A DNA stretch of 64,000 nt from JAABVY01 sp964496505 (lineage in GTDB: Bacteria; Zixibacteria; MSB-5A5; JAABVY01), in contig CAZBZV010000001.1 in the NCBI GenBank assembly GCA_964496505.1, forward strand, positions 62,001 through 126,000, read 5' to 3'. The translations under genes and the position numbers were made by a program. The notes beneath the pieces were generated by a model. That model was not told the origin of the DNA. It did not search any database and was given only the letters and a program-made list of their open reading frames with translations. This document shows, in pieces, positions 33,744 through 43,533 of the stretch (the first letter of the stretch is position 1; each line of letters starts with the position of its first letter).

Positions 33744-36632
33744 TTGTTTAAACACAAACTGATTTTATACCTATTGACTGCGATGGTGGCAGTGCTTCTT
33801 CTGTCATCGACAGCATTCGCAGCCAACATAGGTAAGGTCTCGGGCAGGGTAGTTGACCGCGAGACGGGGGAGGGCTTACCGACAGTAGCAGTCCAGCTGG
33901 TTGGTACCAATATGGGTGCCCTGACTGATGTCGACGGGCAGTATACGATTCTGAACGTGCCCGTTGGTGAATACGACATCAAAGCCGAACTGGTCGGTTA
34001 TCAGCCGGTTGAGAAGCGCGGCGTCTATGTCTCGGTCGATTTGACCACCTATGTCGATTTCGAGCTCACTTCCAGGGCTATCGATGTGGGCGAGGTTCAG
34101 ATTGTTCAGGCCGAGCGTCCGCTGGTTATCCGTGATCAGACCTCAACCCTTCGTCTTGTCTCGGGTGATGAGATCCAGAATCTCCCGACCAAGGACTACC
34201 AGGATGTAATTGGTCTTTCCACAGGTGTGGTTAGCTATCGGGATAACATCGGCACCCGTCAGCGCGGTGGAGACGAAACATCCAACAACCCGACTCTTAA
34301 CATTCGTGGTGGCCGACAGAATGAGGTCGCCTACATGGTTGACGGTTTCGATACCAAGGATCCGCTGACCGGCCAGGCAAACCTCAGTATCAATAACAAC
34401 TCGATTGAAGAGATCTCGATTACTACGGGTGGTTTTAATGCCGAATACGGCTGGATAGCATCCGGAGCTATTCAAGTAACCACCAAGGAAGGCATCCGGA
34501 ATTATTCTGGTAACGTAGAGGCTATTACCAGCAGTTTGACCGATGATTACGGCTATAACAGCTATTCGGTGGATATTACAGGCCCGATCCTTCCTGATAA
34601 CGAGAAGCTCTCGTTCTTCTTCTCGGGCGAACGCCGTGTGGAAGATGATCGTGAACCCCATGCTCTTAATGACGGCGATCGTTTGCCCAACAACGACTTG
34701 CGAGGATGGACCTGGCAGGGTAAACTGCGCTATGACATTACCCCCAATTTCATCGCTCGTTTTGGTGTTCTGGGATCATATGATAAATTCAACCGCTATG
34801 ATCGTTCCTTTCATTTCAATGAGGAGCACATGGCCAAGTTTGAGGATAAGAATAATTCATTCTATATGCAGTTCACCAATAATCTGAGCAAGAACACTTT
34901 CTGGAATGCCAAAGCCAATTATTTCCAGACTTCAAGATTCCTTGGAGACGGCGTGTTCTTTGATGATCCCTGGGCCTATGCATCCGAACTCAATCCCAAT
35001 TTCAACGATACCAAGCTTTTCTGGCCGGGCGATGATCCCGAGACAGAAGATGTTGACGAATCTCACTTCTTTGATGATTTCACAAAGAGGCAATCATCGT
35101 ATTACGGCTTTGAATTCGATATTACCTCGCAGGTCAATGCTGGGAATGAGTTGAAGTTCGGTTTGGAATATCAGAGACATACATTGCGCTGGATTCGTCA
35201 TGCCACCCCCAGAAGGCTATATGAAGGACCTGAAGGCGGCGGTTTGGCTGATATGGATAACTATGGTTATGACATCGTCTTCGATTATGACGCCGATTCC
35301 AACATTGTTGGCGCATCGATCGAGGAGCTCGACGACGGCTGGAATGCGGCCAAGAATCCTTATACCTTTGCCGCTTATCTCCAGGATAAATTCGAGTGGG
35401 AAGGCCTGGTCGTTAATGCCGGTCTGCGTTTTGACTATCTGAACGTCAACACTGACCGTTTGATTAACGATGAGATTCCGCTTGATCCGTTTCAGAGAGG
35501 AGACGCTCCGGATGCTACCGAGGAAGAGATTCAGATGGCTCAGGAACTCAATCCCGAGGATCTGGAGCCGGCCGAGGCCGAACAGAGAGTGTCGCCTCGT
35601 CTGGGTATCGGCTTCCCGGTAACGGACAAGACTGTCTTCCATCTCTATTATGGCAAATTCTTCCAGCGTCCTGAGCTTCAGTACCTGTACACCAGCTATG
35701 ATTATTTGGAGTACATGGTGCGCGAGGCTCCTTATTACAATCCTGTTGGAAATCCGAATCTGGAGCCTGAGGAAACAACAGCCTATGAGGTTGGTGTAAC
35801 CCATCAGTTAGGTGACAATGCCAGATTCGATCTGACAGCCTATTATAAGGATATCAAGAATCTTACACAGGTTGTGAACCAGCCCTCATTCCCAAACGCC
35901 TTTGCGACTTACCGCAATCAGGACTACGGTACTGTCAAGGGACTGGAATTCGCAATGAAGATGCGTAGAACACGCAATGTTGCTTTTGATATTGCCTACT
36001 CACTGCAATATGCAAACGGCACGGGTTCGTATGCAACTTCTCAGACTAACATTGCCTGGACAAATACCGAACGTCCCCTGAGAGTTGCTCCTTTGAAGTT
36101 CGATCAGCGTCATAAGATCACGGCCATTGTGGATGTCCGCAGCGGCAAGGGAGAAGGTCCCAAACTTGGTAACATCTATCCCCTTGAAAAGACCGGCGTA
36201 AATGCGGTCTTTAACGTTGGTTCGGGACTGCCTTACTCGCCTTCGGAGATCTTTAACGAGGTCACCCTGGCAGCGGTATCTCCCAATCCAGCCGCTCCGA
36301 TTAACTCCCGTTACGGCCCGTGGACTTACAGGCTTGATCTTAAGGCCAATAGAAGGTTTACTATTGCCAACCTCGATTTGGATTTCTATGTCTGGGTGCT
36401 CAATGTATTCGACACCGAAAATGTGATTTCGGTTTACGAGGGCACTGGCAAGCCTGATGATACCGGCTGGCTGGCAACTGAACCGGGACAGGTGTTTATC
36501 GATACCTACCCCGATCCAGATCCTAATTATGGCAATATGAATGGTCAGGAGCAGTATGAGTTCCGCCAGAAGGATCCCAGGAACTATGATATTCCTCGCA
36601 TGATCCGTCTGGGCATGAGACTCAGCTTTTAA
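33744..36632 (+). CDS. TonB-dependent receptor with carboxypeptidase-regulatory-like N-domain
   Basis: A 962-residue outer-membrane transporter. A signal peptide (to ~residue 27) is followed by an Ig-like carboxypeptidase regulatory domain (GKVSGRVVDRETGEGLPTVA ... ALTDVDGQYTILNVPVGEY), then a TonB plug with GDEIQNLPTKDYQDVIGLS and NIRGGRQNEVAYMVDGFD, and a long beta-barrel ending in RLGMRLSF with a terminal Phe. It would bind and import, or help export, a large ligand using TonB energy. Translation begins at TTG with a strong AGGAGG 7 bases upstream. It heads a three-gene unit with a sorted secreted protein and a PorV-type protein. Confidence 0.92.
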   Translation: MFKHKLILYLLTAMVAVLLLSSTAFAANIGKVSGRVVDRETGEGLPTVAVQLVGTNMGALTDVDGQYTILNVPVGEYDIKAELVGYQPVEKRGVYVSVDLTTYVDFELTSRAIDVGEVQIVQAERPLVIRDQTSTLRLVSGDEIQNLPTKDYQDVIGLSTGVVSYRDNIGTRQRGGDETSNNPTLNIRGGRQNEVAYMVDGFDTKDPLTGQANLSINNNSIEEISITTGGFNAEYGWIASGAIQVTTKEGIRNYSGNVEAITSSLTDDYGYNSYSVDITGPILPDNEKLSFFFSGERRVEDDREPHALNDGDRLPNNDLRGWTWQGKLRYDITPNFIARFGVLGSYDKFNRYDRSFHFNEEHMAKFEDKNNSFYMQFTNNLSKNTFWNAKANYFQTSRFLGDGVFFDDPWAYASELNPNFNDTKLFWPGDDPETEDVDESHFFDDFTKRQSSYYGFEFDITSQVNAGNELKFGLEYQRHTLRWIRHATPRRLYEGPEGGGLADMDNYGYDIVFDYDADSNIVGASIEELDDGWNAAKNPYTFAAYLQDKFEWEGLVVNAGLRFDYLNVNTDRLINDEIPLDPFQRGDAPDATEEEIQMAQELNPEDLEPAEAEQRVSPRLGIGFPVTDKTVFHLYYGKFFQRPELQYLYTSYDYLEYMVREAPYYNPVGNPNLEPEETTAYEVGVTHQLGDNARFDLTAYYKDIKNLTQVVNQPSFPNAFATYRNQDYGTVKGLEFAMKMRRTRNVAFDIAYSLQYANGTGSYATSQTNIAWTNTERPLRVAPLKFDQRHKITAIVDVRSGKGEGPKLGNIYPLEKTGVNAVFNVGSGLPYSPSEIFNEVTLAAVSPNPAAPINSRYGPWTYRLDLKANRRFTIANLDLDFYVWVLNVFDTENVISVYEGTGKPDDTGWLATEPGQVFIDTYPDPDPNYGNMNGQEQYEFRQKDPRNYDIPRMIRLGMRLSF

Positions 36633-36655
36633 ATGGGAAGTTTAAGGAGGAAAGG

Positions 36656-39600
36656 ATGCGATTAACAAAGACTCTTATCTTTCTCGTCTGTCTGGCGATG
36701 CTGACCTCGGTTGCCTGGGGCGTGTCGAGCCAGACCGGAAAGATGCAGTCGTCAAACCAGGCGCAGATTATAGATACACGGACATTCCTGGATGTTAACA
36801 GTCTGCTGTGTTTCGTCTATAATGACGGCAACTATGCATACGATAATGCTAACTTCCTGGGCAAAACCGACGGTCTTTATTTCCCGCGCGGAACCAAGAA
36901 GACTGTTATCTATGCCGCCGGTCTGTGGATTGGCGCCAAGGTTGACGGCGATCTGAGAACAGTAGTGGCGGAATACGGTAGTGAATTCGTGCCCGGCCCG
37001 ATGGAGGCTGGCACATTCATTCCGGATAACGCCAGTTTTAAAGTATATAAGATCAATCGCGGTGATACCGATGAAAGCAATCCCGATTGGGCCAACTGGC
37101 CTGCGGATCAGGGCGCCCCGGTTGATGAGAACGGCGATCCTGCACTTTTGGGCGACCAGATGTGCTGGTCAGTCTACAATGATGCCGATCCGGCATCACA
37201 TAATATCGACGCAGGTTCTTCGGATCCTCTGGGAATCGAAATCCAGCAGTCGACCTTTGCATATGGACGTGCCGGTGCATTGGGACAGGTTATATTCATG
37301 AAATTCCTGTTTATCAACAAGGGCGGAAATCAGCTCGACAGCACTTTTATCTCGCTTTGGGCCGATCCTGACCTTGGCGATGCAGGCGATGACCTGGTCG
37401 GATGCGATACGGTTCTGTCCATGGGATATTGCTATAACGAAGCCGGCGGCGACGCCATCTACGGCAATACCCCGCCTGCGGTCGGGTTCGACTTCTTCCA
37501 GGGTCCGATTATCGAAACCGGTAACGAAGAAGACTCGGCCAAGTTCCAGGGTGAGTGGATTAATGGCTTCGTAAACCTGCCCATGACTTCATTTAACAAG
37601 TACATTAATGGAACCGACCCTCATAGCTCGATTGAGACTTATAACTACATGCGCGGTCTGACGATTGGCGGCGATGCCCAGACCGATCCTGAAACCGGCG
37701 ACACAACCAGGTTCATGCATGCTGGTGATCCGGTTGTCGATACGGGATGGCTTGACGTTGCGGCTGATGACCGTCGTTTCATGATGACAACCGGCCCGTT
37801 CACTATGCTTCCGGGTGATACCCAGGAAGTGGTGGCGGCCATTGTAGTGGGTCAGGGCGGTGACCGTCTCTCCAGTATCACTGAGATGAAGACGGTTGAC
37901 GAGCAGGCCCAGATTGTATTTGACCTTAACTTCGATATCCCGTCTCCTCCGCCGGCCCCTGTGGTTCATGCGCGCGGTTATGACGGCGCTATCGATTTGA
38001 CCTGGACTCCGGCCGATCCTGAGAAGAATTGGCCCGAGCAGCATTTCCAGGATTATGTCGAGACATTGGGCGAGTTCTATGTGTTTGAAGGTTATAATAT
38101 TTACCAGGGTCTATCACCCTCAGGCCCATGGACTAAAGTCGCTACTTATGATTATGATGCGGCTATGTCCCAACGCATGTTCAGTGATGATACCATAGCC
38201 GGTGAATATTTCTATTTCAACTGTGATGACGAAGGAGAAAACTGTGATTCCGTTGAGCGCCCCTGGGACTTCCAGTTGATATATGCTGATGTCGTGAATA
38301 ACCAGGCCGGTGGAACCGAGAAAATCATTACGCAGGCCGGTTCTGAGAGCGGCCTGGTAAATCATCTCTTTATCGAGAGAAGTTTCCTGGACGGCGGACC
38401 GATTATCAATAATCGTCCGTATTACTTTGCTATTTCGCCTTATTCTGTCAATATCCAGCAGGTACGCCCGGAAGACTCTATCTTTAGCGGCGTAAACTTC
38501 CTGGGCTTCAATGCGGCTTCGCTGGAAGGAACCAAAGTTCCGATTACCGTTGTGCCCAAGAGCTCCGGTGCTGTGTTCATTGATACGGCTACGCATGCAA
38601 CAGGACCGTCTCAGGGCATGGTTGTGGTTGAGTATCTCAACTATATGGATGATCAGCCGGAAGATTATACTGTGACATTTAACGAAGACGGAACATGGAA
38701 TCTTCTGCGTGAAGGATCAACCGTTCTTTCCGACCAGACCAATCAGGGCGGCGGATACGACTATGAGGTCGTTGACGGGCTGATGGTTCGTGTAATGGGT
38801 CCTGAAGGCGGCATAGCGCCTCCTGCTAATTCTGAGAATGGCGGGATCGTTGAAACGCAGAATGCTGATGGGCCTGTTATACCTCCAGATAACGTTTTCT
38901 GGTCTTTCAACTCTACGGGTGACTGGTATGTTTCCTCTTCTATTGCCGGAAGCAGTGATGCGGCAAGAGCTGCGTTCAATCGTTTCGGATTCATTGGTTG
39001 GGAATCGTGGGAAATTCGTTTTACCGATGAAGGTAGTGAGTATTTCGACTACTTGAACTATAACAAGTTCGATCATCGGGCACCCTTTGAAATCTGGCAC
39101 TTCTCTGAGGATGAGGATGAGCCGGATAAGAGGGTCATGTTTGAGGTCTACGATATAGATGAATCCGGCGGATGGAATCCTGGTGATTATATATATATTC
39201 TTGCGAATGAATATTATGAACCTTTGCCTGAATCCACTCCTGCCACATGGATTGATGATTACATTGTGCACAGGGTGAAATTTAATGCAAGTGTTCCTGC
39301 TACCGGTACAGTCGTTCGCCTTAATTCCACTATTCCTAATGGTACAGCGGACACATATACTTTTACCACCAAGCCGACCGGTATGCAGGATGGAACGGTT
39401 GTTGGTATGACTCTGGACGATGTCAAGGTCGTTCCGAATCCGTACTACAACTACTCGGTTCTGGAGCCGGATCAGTTTGATCGTAAGATTAAGTTCACAA
39501 ATCTGCCGCCGACTGAGTGCACGATTAGAATCTTTAACATTGCAGGCGATTTAGTACGCGAGATGGTCAAGGAAGACGAGGCCTCCGCGGAATTTGTCTG

Positions 39601-39733
39601 GGATGTAAAGACAAACAGCGGCCTTTATGTTGCCTCCGGCATTTATGTTTATTACATAGAAGCTGAGGGAATTGGCGACACATTCGGTAAGATGATTGTG
39701 TTCACCGAGGTCGAACAGCTTAACACATTCTAG
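36656..39733 (+). CDS. Large secreted protein with C-terminal type IX-like sorting domain
   Basis: A 1025-residue exported protein. After the signal peptide (residues ~1-23) there is a beta-rich N-terminal module (SSLLCFVYNDGNYAYD-like start, TVIYAAGLWIGAKVDGDLR), then a fibronectin-type segment (PAPVVHARGYDGAIDLTWTP), and a C-terminal FlgD-like/CTD domain (VKVVPNPYYNYSVLE, IKFTNLPPTECTIRIFNIAG, ending SGIYVYYIEAE). Such C-terminal domains direct proteins through type IX secretion in Bacteroidota. It lies 23 bases after the receptor, with its own AGGAGGAAAGG. The molecular role is unknown; it is probably displayed at the surface. Confidence 0.78.
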   Translation: MRLTKTLIFLVCLAMLTSVAWGVSSQTGKMQSSNQAQIIDTRTFLDVNSLLCFVYNDGNYAYDNANFLGKTDGLYFPRGTKKTVIYAAGLWIGAKVDGDLRTVVAEYGSEFVPGPMEAGTFIPDNASFKVYKINRGDTDESNPDWANWPADQGAPVDENGDPALLGDQMCWSVYNDADPASHNIDAGSSDPLGIEIQQSTFAYGRAGALGQVIFMKFLFINKGGNQLDSTFISLWADPDLGDAGDDLVGCDTVLSMGYCYNEAGGDAIYGNTPPAVGFDFFQGPIIETGNEEDSAKFQGEWINGFVNLPMTSFNKYINGTDPHSSIETYNYMRGLTIGGDAQTDPETGDTTRFMHAGDPVVDTGWLDVAADDRRFMMTTGPFTMLPGDTQEVVAAIVVGQGGDRLSSITEMKTVDEQAQIVFDLNFDIPSPPPAPVVHARGYDGAIDLTWTPADPEKNWPEQHFQDYVETLGEFYVFEGYNIYQGLSPSGPWTKVATYDYDAAMSQRMFSDDTIAGEYFYFNCDDEGENCDSVERPWDFQLIYADVVNNQAGGTEKIITQAGSESGLVNHLFIERSFLDGGPIINNRPYYFAISPYSVNIQQVRPEDSIFSGVNFLGFNAASLEGTKVPITVVPKSSGAVFIDTATHATGPSQGMVVVEYLNYMDDQPEDYTVTFNEDGTWNLLREGSTVLSDQTNQGGGYDYEVVDGLMVRVMGPEGGIAPPANSENGGIVETQNADGPVIPPDNVFWSFNSTGDWYVSSSIAGSSDAARAAFNRFGFIGWESWEIRFTDEGSEYFDYLNYNKFDHRAPFEIWHFSEDEDEPDKRVMFEVYDIDESGGWNPGDYIYILANEYYEPLPESTPATWIDDYIVHRVKFNASVPATGTVVRLNSTIPNGTADTYTFTTKPTGMQDGTVVGMTLDDVKVVPNPYYNYSVLEPDQFDRKIKFTNLPPTECTIRIFNIAGDLVREMVKEDEASAEFVWDVKTNSGLYVASGIYVYYIEAEGIGDTFGKMIVFTEVEQLNTF

Positions 39734-39749
39734 GCGGGGAGGAATTATA

Positions 39750-40766
39750 ATGAAGATAAAAGTACTTTGCTTAACATTTGTTGCAATGCTTTTGTGCTCC
39801 ACGGTTCTCTACGCCGGTGGTGATGAGCGTATAGGTACCTCGGGTGCACAAGAGCTGAGAATCCCTGTCGGCAGTCGTATGGCTGCGCTGGCGGGTGCAG
39901 GGGTGGCTGAGGCGGTTGGCGCCGAAGCGCTCTACTGGAACCCGGCAGGTGTGTCGTACTACGACGGTACTGAGGTTATGTTCACGCATCTTCAGTATTT
40001 TGCCGACATCGATGTCAACTATTTTGCCGCAACCACGGCAATCGAGGACTTCGGTTCTCTAGGTCTGTCCGCCAAGGTTGTTAGCTTTGGCGACATAGAG
40101 AAGACCACGATTCAGGCTCCCGAAGGCACGGGTGAGATTCTTTCGCCCAGCTATTCGGTTATCGGCCTGACATATTCACGAAGGTTTACCGACAGGGTGT
40201 CGTTCGGCGCTACCGGTATGCTGGTCAACGAGAGAATTGACCAGCTTTCAGCCACAGGCGTTGCCTTCGACTTCGGTTTTATCTATGATCCCGGCTGGCA
40301 GGGACTCAAATTCGGTCTGGTAGTCAAGAACTACGGTCCGCAAATGAGTTTCTCCGGCTCCGACTTCGACGTCGACAATGACGTTCCAGGAGCGGAACCC
40401 GGTACACCGGACAGAACCTTCCGTTCACAGTCGGCATCCTTCGAGCTGCCGTCTTCAGTCCAGCTTGGCGCCTCATGGAATCTGCTTCGCAATGAGGCCA
40501 ACAGCGCCACCCTTATGGGACTCTTCCAGTCCAATAACTTCTCGGAAGATGAGTTCCGTGGCGGTATCGAGTATGCATTTAACAATATGTTTTTCCTGCG
40601 CGGCGGCTATGTCGGCTCGAAGCAGGATGATTATATGTACGGTGCTTCCTTCGGCGCGGGTCTGAAGATGAGCTGGGGCAACACTACCGTTGCTCTGGAT
40701 TACTCATGGATGCAGACAGAGTTCTTCGACAACAATCAGTTCTTCACAGTGAAGTTCGGTTTCTAA
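39750..40766 (+). CDS. PorV/PorQ-family outer-membrane protein
   Basis: A 338-residue beta-barrel of the FadL-like PorV/PorQ family. The signal peptide ends near LYAGG; the mature start GTSGAQELRIPVGSRMAALAG is followed by EALYWNPAGVSY, the family's hallmark pair. It ends in a strand with a terminal Phe (FFTVKFGF). PorV is an outer-membrane partner of type IX secretion that shuttles sorted cargo to the attachment complex. It lies 16 bases after the cargo gene, with GGGGAGG before its ATG, and is closed by a strong terminator. Confidence 0.88.
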   Translation: MKIKVLCLTFVAMLLCSTVLYAGGDERIGTSGAQELRIPVGSRMAALAGAGVAEAVGAEALYWNPAGVSYYDGTEVMFTHLQYFADIDVNYFAATTAIEDFGSLGLSAKVVSFGDIEKTTIQAPEGTGEILSPSYSVIGLTYSRRFTDRVSFGATGMLVNERIDQLSATGVAFDFGFIYDPGWQGLKFGLVVKNYGPQMSFSGSDFDVDNDVPGAEPGTPDRTFRSQSASFELPSSVQLGASWNLLRNEANSATLMGLFQSNNFSEDEFRGGIEYAFNNMFFLRGGYVGSKQDDYMYGASFGAGLKMSWGNTTVALDYSWMQTEFFDNNQFFTVKFGF

Positions 40767-40785
40767 GTCGAAAGACGAATAAATC

Positions 40786-40817
40786 AAAGGCCGTCCATTT
40801 CGGACGGCCTTTTTTTA
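40786..40817 (+). terminator. Intrinsic terminator of the receptor/cargo/PorV operon
   Basis: Stem AAAGGCCGTCC / GGACGGCCTTT with a 5-base loop and a run of T. Confidence 0.92.
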
Positions 40818-40828
40818 TGCTCAGGCAG

Positions 40829-40918
40829 TCATCCTGAGCGCAGCGAAGAATCTGTTGGATACGTTAAAGATTCTTCCATCGTCCTCGACCATCGGTCGGG
40901 ACTCTCTCAGAATGACAA
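40829..40918. repeat. Family A palindromic repeat, copy 1 (full, diverged)
   Basis: Begins with a TCATCCTGAGCGCAGCGAAG arm and ends with CTCTCAGAATGACA; the interior carries AGATTCTTC. The right arm contains an extra CCTCGACCATCGGTCGGGA block, also seen in the family B copy at 49505. Confidence 0.75.
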
Positions 40919-40935
40919 ATATTGATTCATACCCA

Positions 40936-40967
40936 AAGAAAAAGCGCCGGGAATGGTTTCCCGGCGC
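40936..40967 (-). terminator. Intrinsic terminator of the M29 aminopeptidase gene
   Basis: Stem GCGCCGGGAA / TTCCCGGCGC with loop TGGT; on the minus strand it is followed by TTTTTCTTT. Confidence 0.9.
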
Positions 40968-40995
40968 GCACAATTGGAGAGATATTCTCAATTCA

Positions 40996-42132
40996 TTATT
41001 CTTCGAGCTTCAGATTCTCAGGGGTGAATCCGGCTTCCAGCGATTCATCCGTGAACTTACCGTCCTTGCGGATCAGTTTGTCATCGAAATATATCTCGCC
41101 CCCGCCGTATTCAGGAGTCTGGATCATCACCAGATCCCAGTGGATATCCGACATATTGCCGTTGGGAGCCTCGTCATAGCATGCCCCCGGAGTCAGATGG
41201 ATCGAGCCGCCGATCTTTTCATCGAAAAGCGTGTCCTTCATCGGCATGGTAATCATCGGATTTAATCCAAACGAGAATTCACCCACATAGCGGGCGTTTT
41301 CATCGGTATCCAGAACCTTGTTGAGCTTGTCTTCGTTGCTCTTGCAGGTGGCCTTGACAATCTTGCCGTCTTTGAATTCAAAGCGGATATCCTCGTAAAC
41401 CGTGCCGTCTTTGAGCGAGGGCGTGTTGTATTGAATGACGCCGTTGATCGATTCACGCACCGGCGCTGTGTAGACTTCGCCATCGGGGATATTGCGGGTG
41501 CCGTCACATTTTACCACACCGATATCCTTGATCGAGAATGTCAGGTCTGTATCGCCGGGACCCACAAGTCTGACCTTGTCGGCCTGCTGCATCAGCTTCA
41601 TCAAGGGATCCATAGCCTTGGACATTTTGGGATAATCGACATTGCAGACATCATAATAGAAGTCTTCGAATTTCTCCTGAGGCATCTGTGCCAGCTGTGC
41701 CATGGCATTGTTGGGATACCTCATCACGCACCATTTGGTGTGCCTGACACGCCGTTCCAGATGTACCGGACGGTAAAAGAGCTTGTTGTATGCGGTCATT
41801 CTGTCTTCGGGGATATCGGACAGGTCGAATGGATTGTCCGAGCCGCGGATTCCCAGATAAGCAGCCGACTTTTTCATCATGGCCAGTTGGAATTCTGCCA
41901 TCTCCTTGAACTGATCATTGGTTGCCGATTTCAGGAACTGTCGCAGAATCGACTCGTCATTGTAGAACCAGAACGGAATCCCGCCTTTTTCGGTGGCTTG
42001 ACGGATACATTCCTTGCCCAGCTCCATAGCCTCTTTGCCCTTCATCTCAATGTAAATATGTTCTCCGGGCTGGAGATCGGTGGAGTAGTTTATCAATGTT
42101 CGGGCCAAAATCTCATTACGTTTATCCTTCAT
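40996..42132 (-). CDS. M29-family metallo-aminopeptidase (AmpS/thermophilic aminopeptidase type)
   Basis: A 378-residue cytoplasmic peptidase that removes N-terminal amino acids. The metal-binding pattern of family M29 is visible in the C-terminal half: Glu in DGEVYTAPV, Glu in YVGEFSFGLNP, His in SIHLTPGACYDE and the DIHWDLV His/Asp motif. The N-terminal half is the usual helical alpha/beta domain. The start is preceded by AAAGGATTTGAGAG. It is monocistronic, ended by a strong terminator, and its upstream side carries a family A repeat. Confidence 0.92.
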   Translation of the reverse strand: MKDKRNEILARTLINYSTDLQPGEHIYIEMKGKEAMELGKECIRQATEKGGIPFWFYNDESILRQFLKSATNDQFKEMAEFQLAMMKKSAAYLGIRGSDNPFDLSDIPEDRMTAYNKLFYRPVHLERRVRHTKWCVMRYPNNAMAQLAQMPQEKFEDFYYDVCNVDYPKMSKAMDPLMKLMQQADKVRLVGPGDTDLTFSIKDIGVVKCDGTRNIPDGEVYTAPVRESINGVIQYNTPSLKDGTVYEDIRFEFKDGKIVKATCKSNEDKLNKVLDTDENARYVGEFSFGLNPMITMPMKDTLFDEKIGGSIHLTPGACYDEAPNGNMSDIHWDLVMIQTPEYGGGEIYFDDKLIRKDGKFTDESLEAGFTPENLKLEE

Positions 42133-42277
42133 CTCTCAAATCCTTTCTTTTAAATTTAATCGATCAATTTAAGAAAATCGGACAAATAAGGCAAGGAGTT
42201 TGGCGGTAGGGGTGAGGCGTATTGGACATTGGGGGTGCAATTTTCAGGAGTTGATAAGGAAGTCGTTGTGTGGAAAT

Positions 42278-42352
42278 GTCATTCTGAGCGTAGCGAAGAA
42301 TCGGTTTGATTCGTTAAAGATTCTTCGGTCGCTAAGCTCCCTCAGAATGACC
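42278..42352. repeat. Family A palindromic repeat, copy 2 (full)
   Basis: Left arm GTCATTCTGAGCGTAGCGAA, centre with GATTCGTTAAAGATTCTTCGG, right arm CTCAGAATGAC. It lies between the M29 and DinB-like genes. Confidence 0.85.
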
Positions 42353-42364
42353 AACTCAAACCGA

Positions 42365-42856
42365 TCACTTCTTCATCAACTTCTTGAGCAATTGTATCTG
42401 GCCTGCATGATACAAATCATGCGAGGCAATCCCGAGAATTGTTATATAATTAGGCACTTTGGCATGAGTCGGGACATACTCGAGTTTTGAAGAGGGGAGA
42501 TTGGCCACAGTCTCTCTCAACAGCAGATGCATATCATGTAGAAGAGAGACTGACTGCCGCCAGCTTTTTTGATCCTGAACCTCAGGCAGTTTTATCCAAT
42601 CGCTGCCTTTATGGGGAAAGGAGCCATGCTTCTCTCCGGTCATCCTGCGGCGCACGGCATACTTCCAATATGCGCAATGAAGGACGATCTCCCAGATATT
42701 ATGCCTCTTTTTACCGGGACGCCAGAGAACCTGTTTGAGTCTGAGACCGCGAAGTGATCCTTTAAGCGTGGTGCCATGCCAGGCTTTGGCATAATAGGCC
42801 TGGTCGAGTTGTTCAAGTAATAGTTTAATGCGCCCGTCTATCCTTTTGTTGTTCAT
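42365..42856 (-). CDS. DinB-superfamily protein
   Basis: A 163-residue four-helix-bundle protein of the DinB/YfiT superfamily. Three candidate metal-binding histidines are present: H in KRHNIWEIVLH (helix 2) and two in ASHDLYHAGQIQLLKKL (helix 4), the usual DinB arrangement. Superfamily members include thiol-dependent S-transferases such as bacillithiol transferase and proteins induced by DNA damage; the substrate is unknown here. The start has GAGGAT upstream. It ends just beyond a family A repeat. Confidence 0.85.
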   Translation of the reverse strand: MNNKRIDGRIKLLLEQLDQAYYAKAWHGTTLKGSLRGLRLKQVLWRPGKKRHNIWEIVLHCAYWKYAVRRRMTGEKHGSFPHKGSDWIKLPEVQDQKSWRQSVSLLHDMHLLLRETVANLPSSKLEYVPTHAKVPNYITILGIASHDLYHAGQIQLLKKLMKK

Positions 42857-42866
42857 ATATTATCCT

Positions 42867-43505
42867 CTATTGGAAATTACTGAATATGCTCATTATAAAA
42901 TCGGTCTCGACAATGCTTCCGATAATCATTCCCGCAGCCGATACCAGATACGCCAAACCCAGAAGCTTCAGGCCGCCCTTGAACGCTACCCATCGGGTCA
43001 CGAATCCGAAGCCCTTAAAAAAGACTGTCCAGAATACAAGCGATAGGGTGGCGCAGATTACCAGAAAGTAACCGCCAAACTCCATCAGGAATGTTATCCA
43101 GATTTGAGTTGAACCGGGAGTTTGTGCGAAGACCGCGCCTTGAGCGAATTTGCCGAAGACCGATAATCCAATCGGCAGCACGAAGATCGACCTTATAATC
43201 ATGGTGATATTGGCGGCAATCCAGTTGTTTAAAAAGATCAGTCCGCGCATGGCCCAATGGTCTTTGGCAAAGAGGAATTTATTGCGGAGTTCGCCGTGCC
43301 AGTCACGATATTTCTCGATCAGGTCACCGTAGCCGGGGACATACTCCTCGAGCGAGCGGGATAATGTCCCGACTTTTGAATTTAATAAATCGCGATATTC
43401 CACCCAGTGCTGTTTGCCCGCCAGATATCCCGCGCCATAGCTGAGAAGATACAGCGCCAGCACGATTATAAATATCCATTTAGCTTTTTTGATCAGGAAG
43501 AACAT
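42867..43505 (-). CDS. SpoIIM-like (DUF95) integral membrane protein
   Basis: A 212-residue membrane protein with four or five helices. One N-terminal helix is followed by a ~60-residue soluble stretch, then NNWIAANITMIIRSIFVLPI, an EFGGYFL helix and a closing pair. The asparagine- and glycine-containing helix pattern resembles stage II sporulation protein M (DUF95), which in non-sporeformers is a conserved membrane protein of unknown role. It lies 10 bases upstream of the DinB-like gene on the same strand and 28 bases downstream of the HEAT gene, so the three probably form one operon. Confidence 0.65.
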   Translation of the reverse strand: MFFLIKKAKWIFIIVLALYLLSYGAGYLAGKQHWVEYRDLLNSKVGTLSRSLEEYVPGYGDLIEKYRDWHGELRNKFLFAKDHWAMRGLIFLNNWIAANITMIIRSIFVLPIGLSVFGKFAQGAVFAQTPGSTQIWITFLMEFGGYFLVICATLSLVFWTVFFKGFGFVTRWVAFKGGLKLLGLAYLVSAAGMIIGSIVETDFIMSIFSNFQ

Positions 43506-43533
43506 ATATCAGATATACCTGCTGATAGATAAT

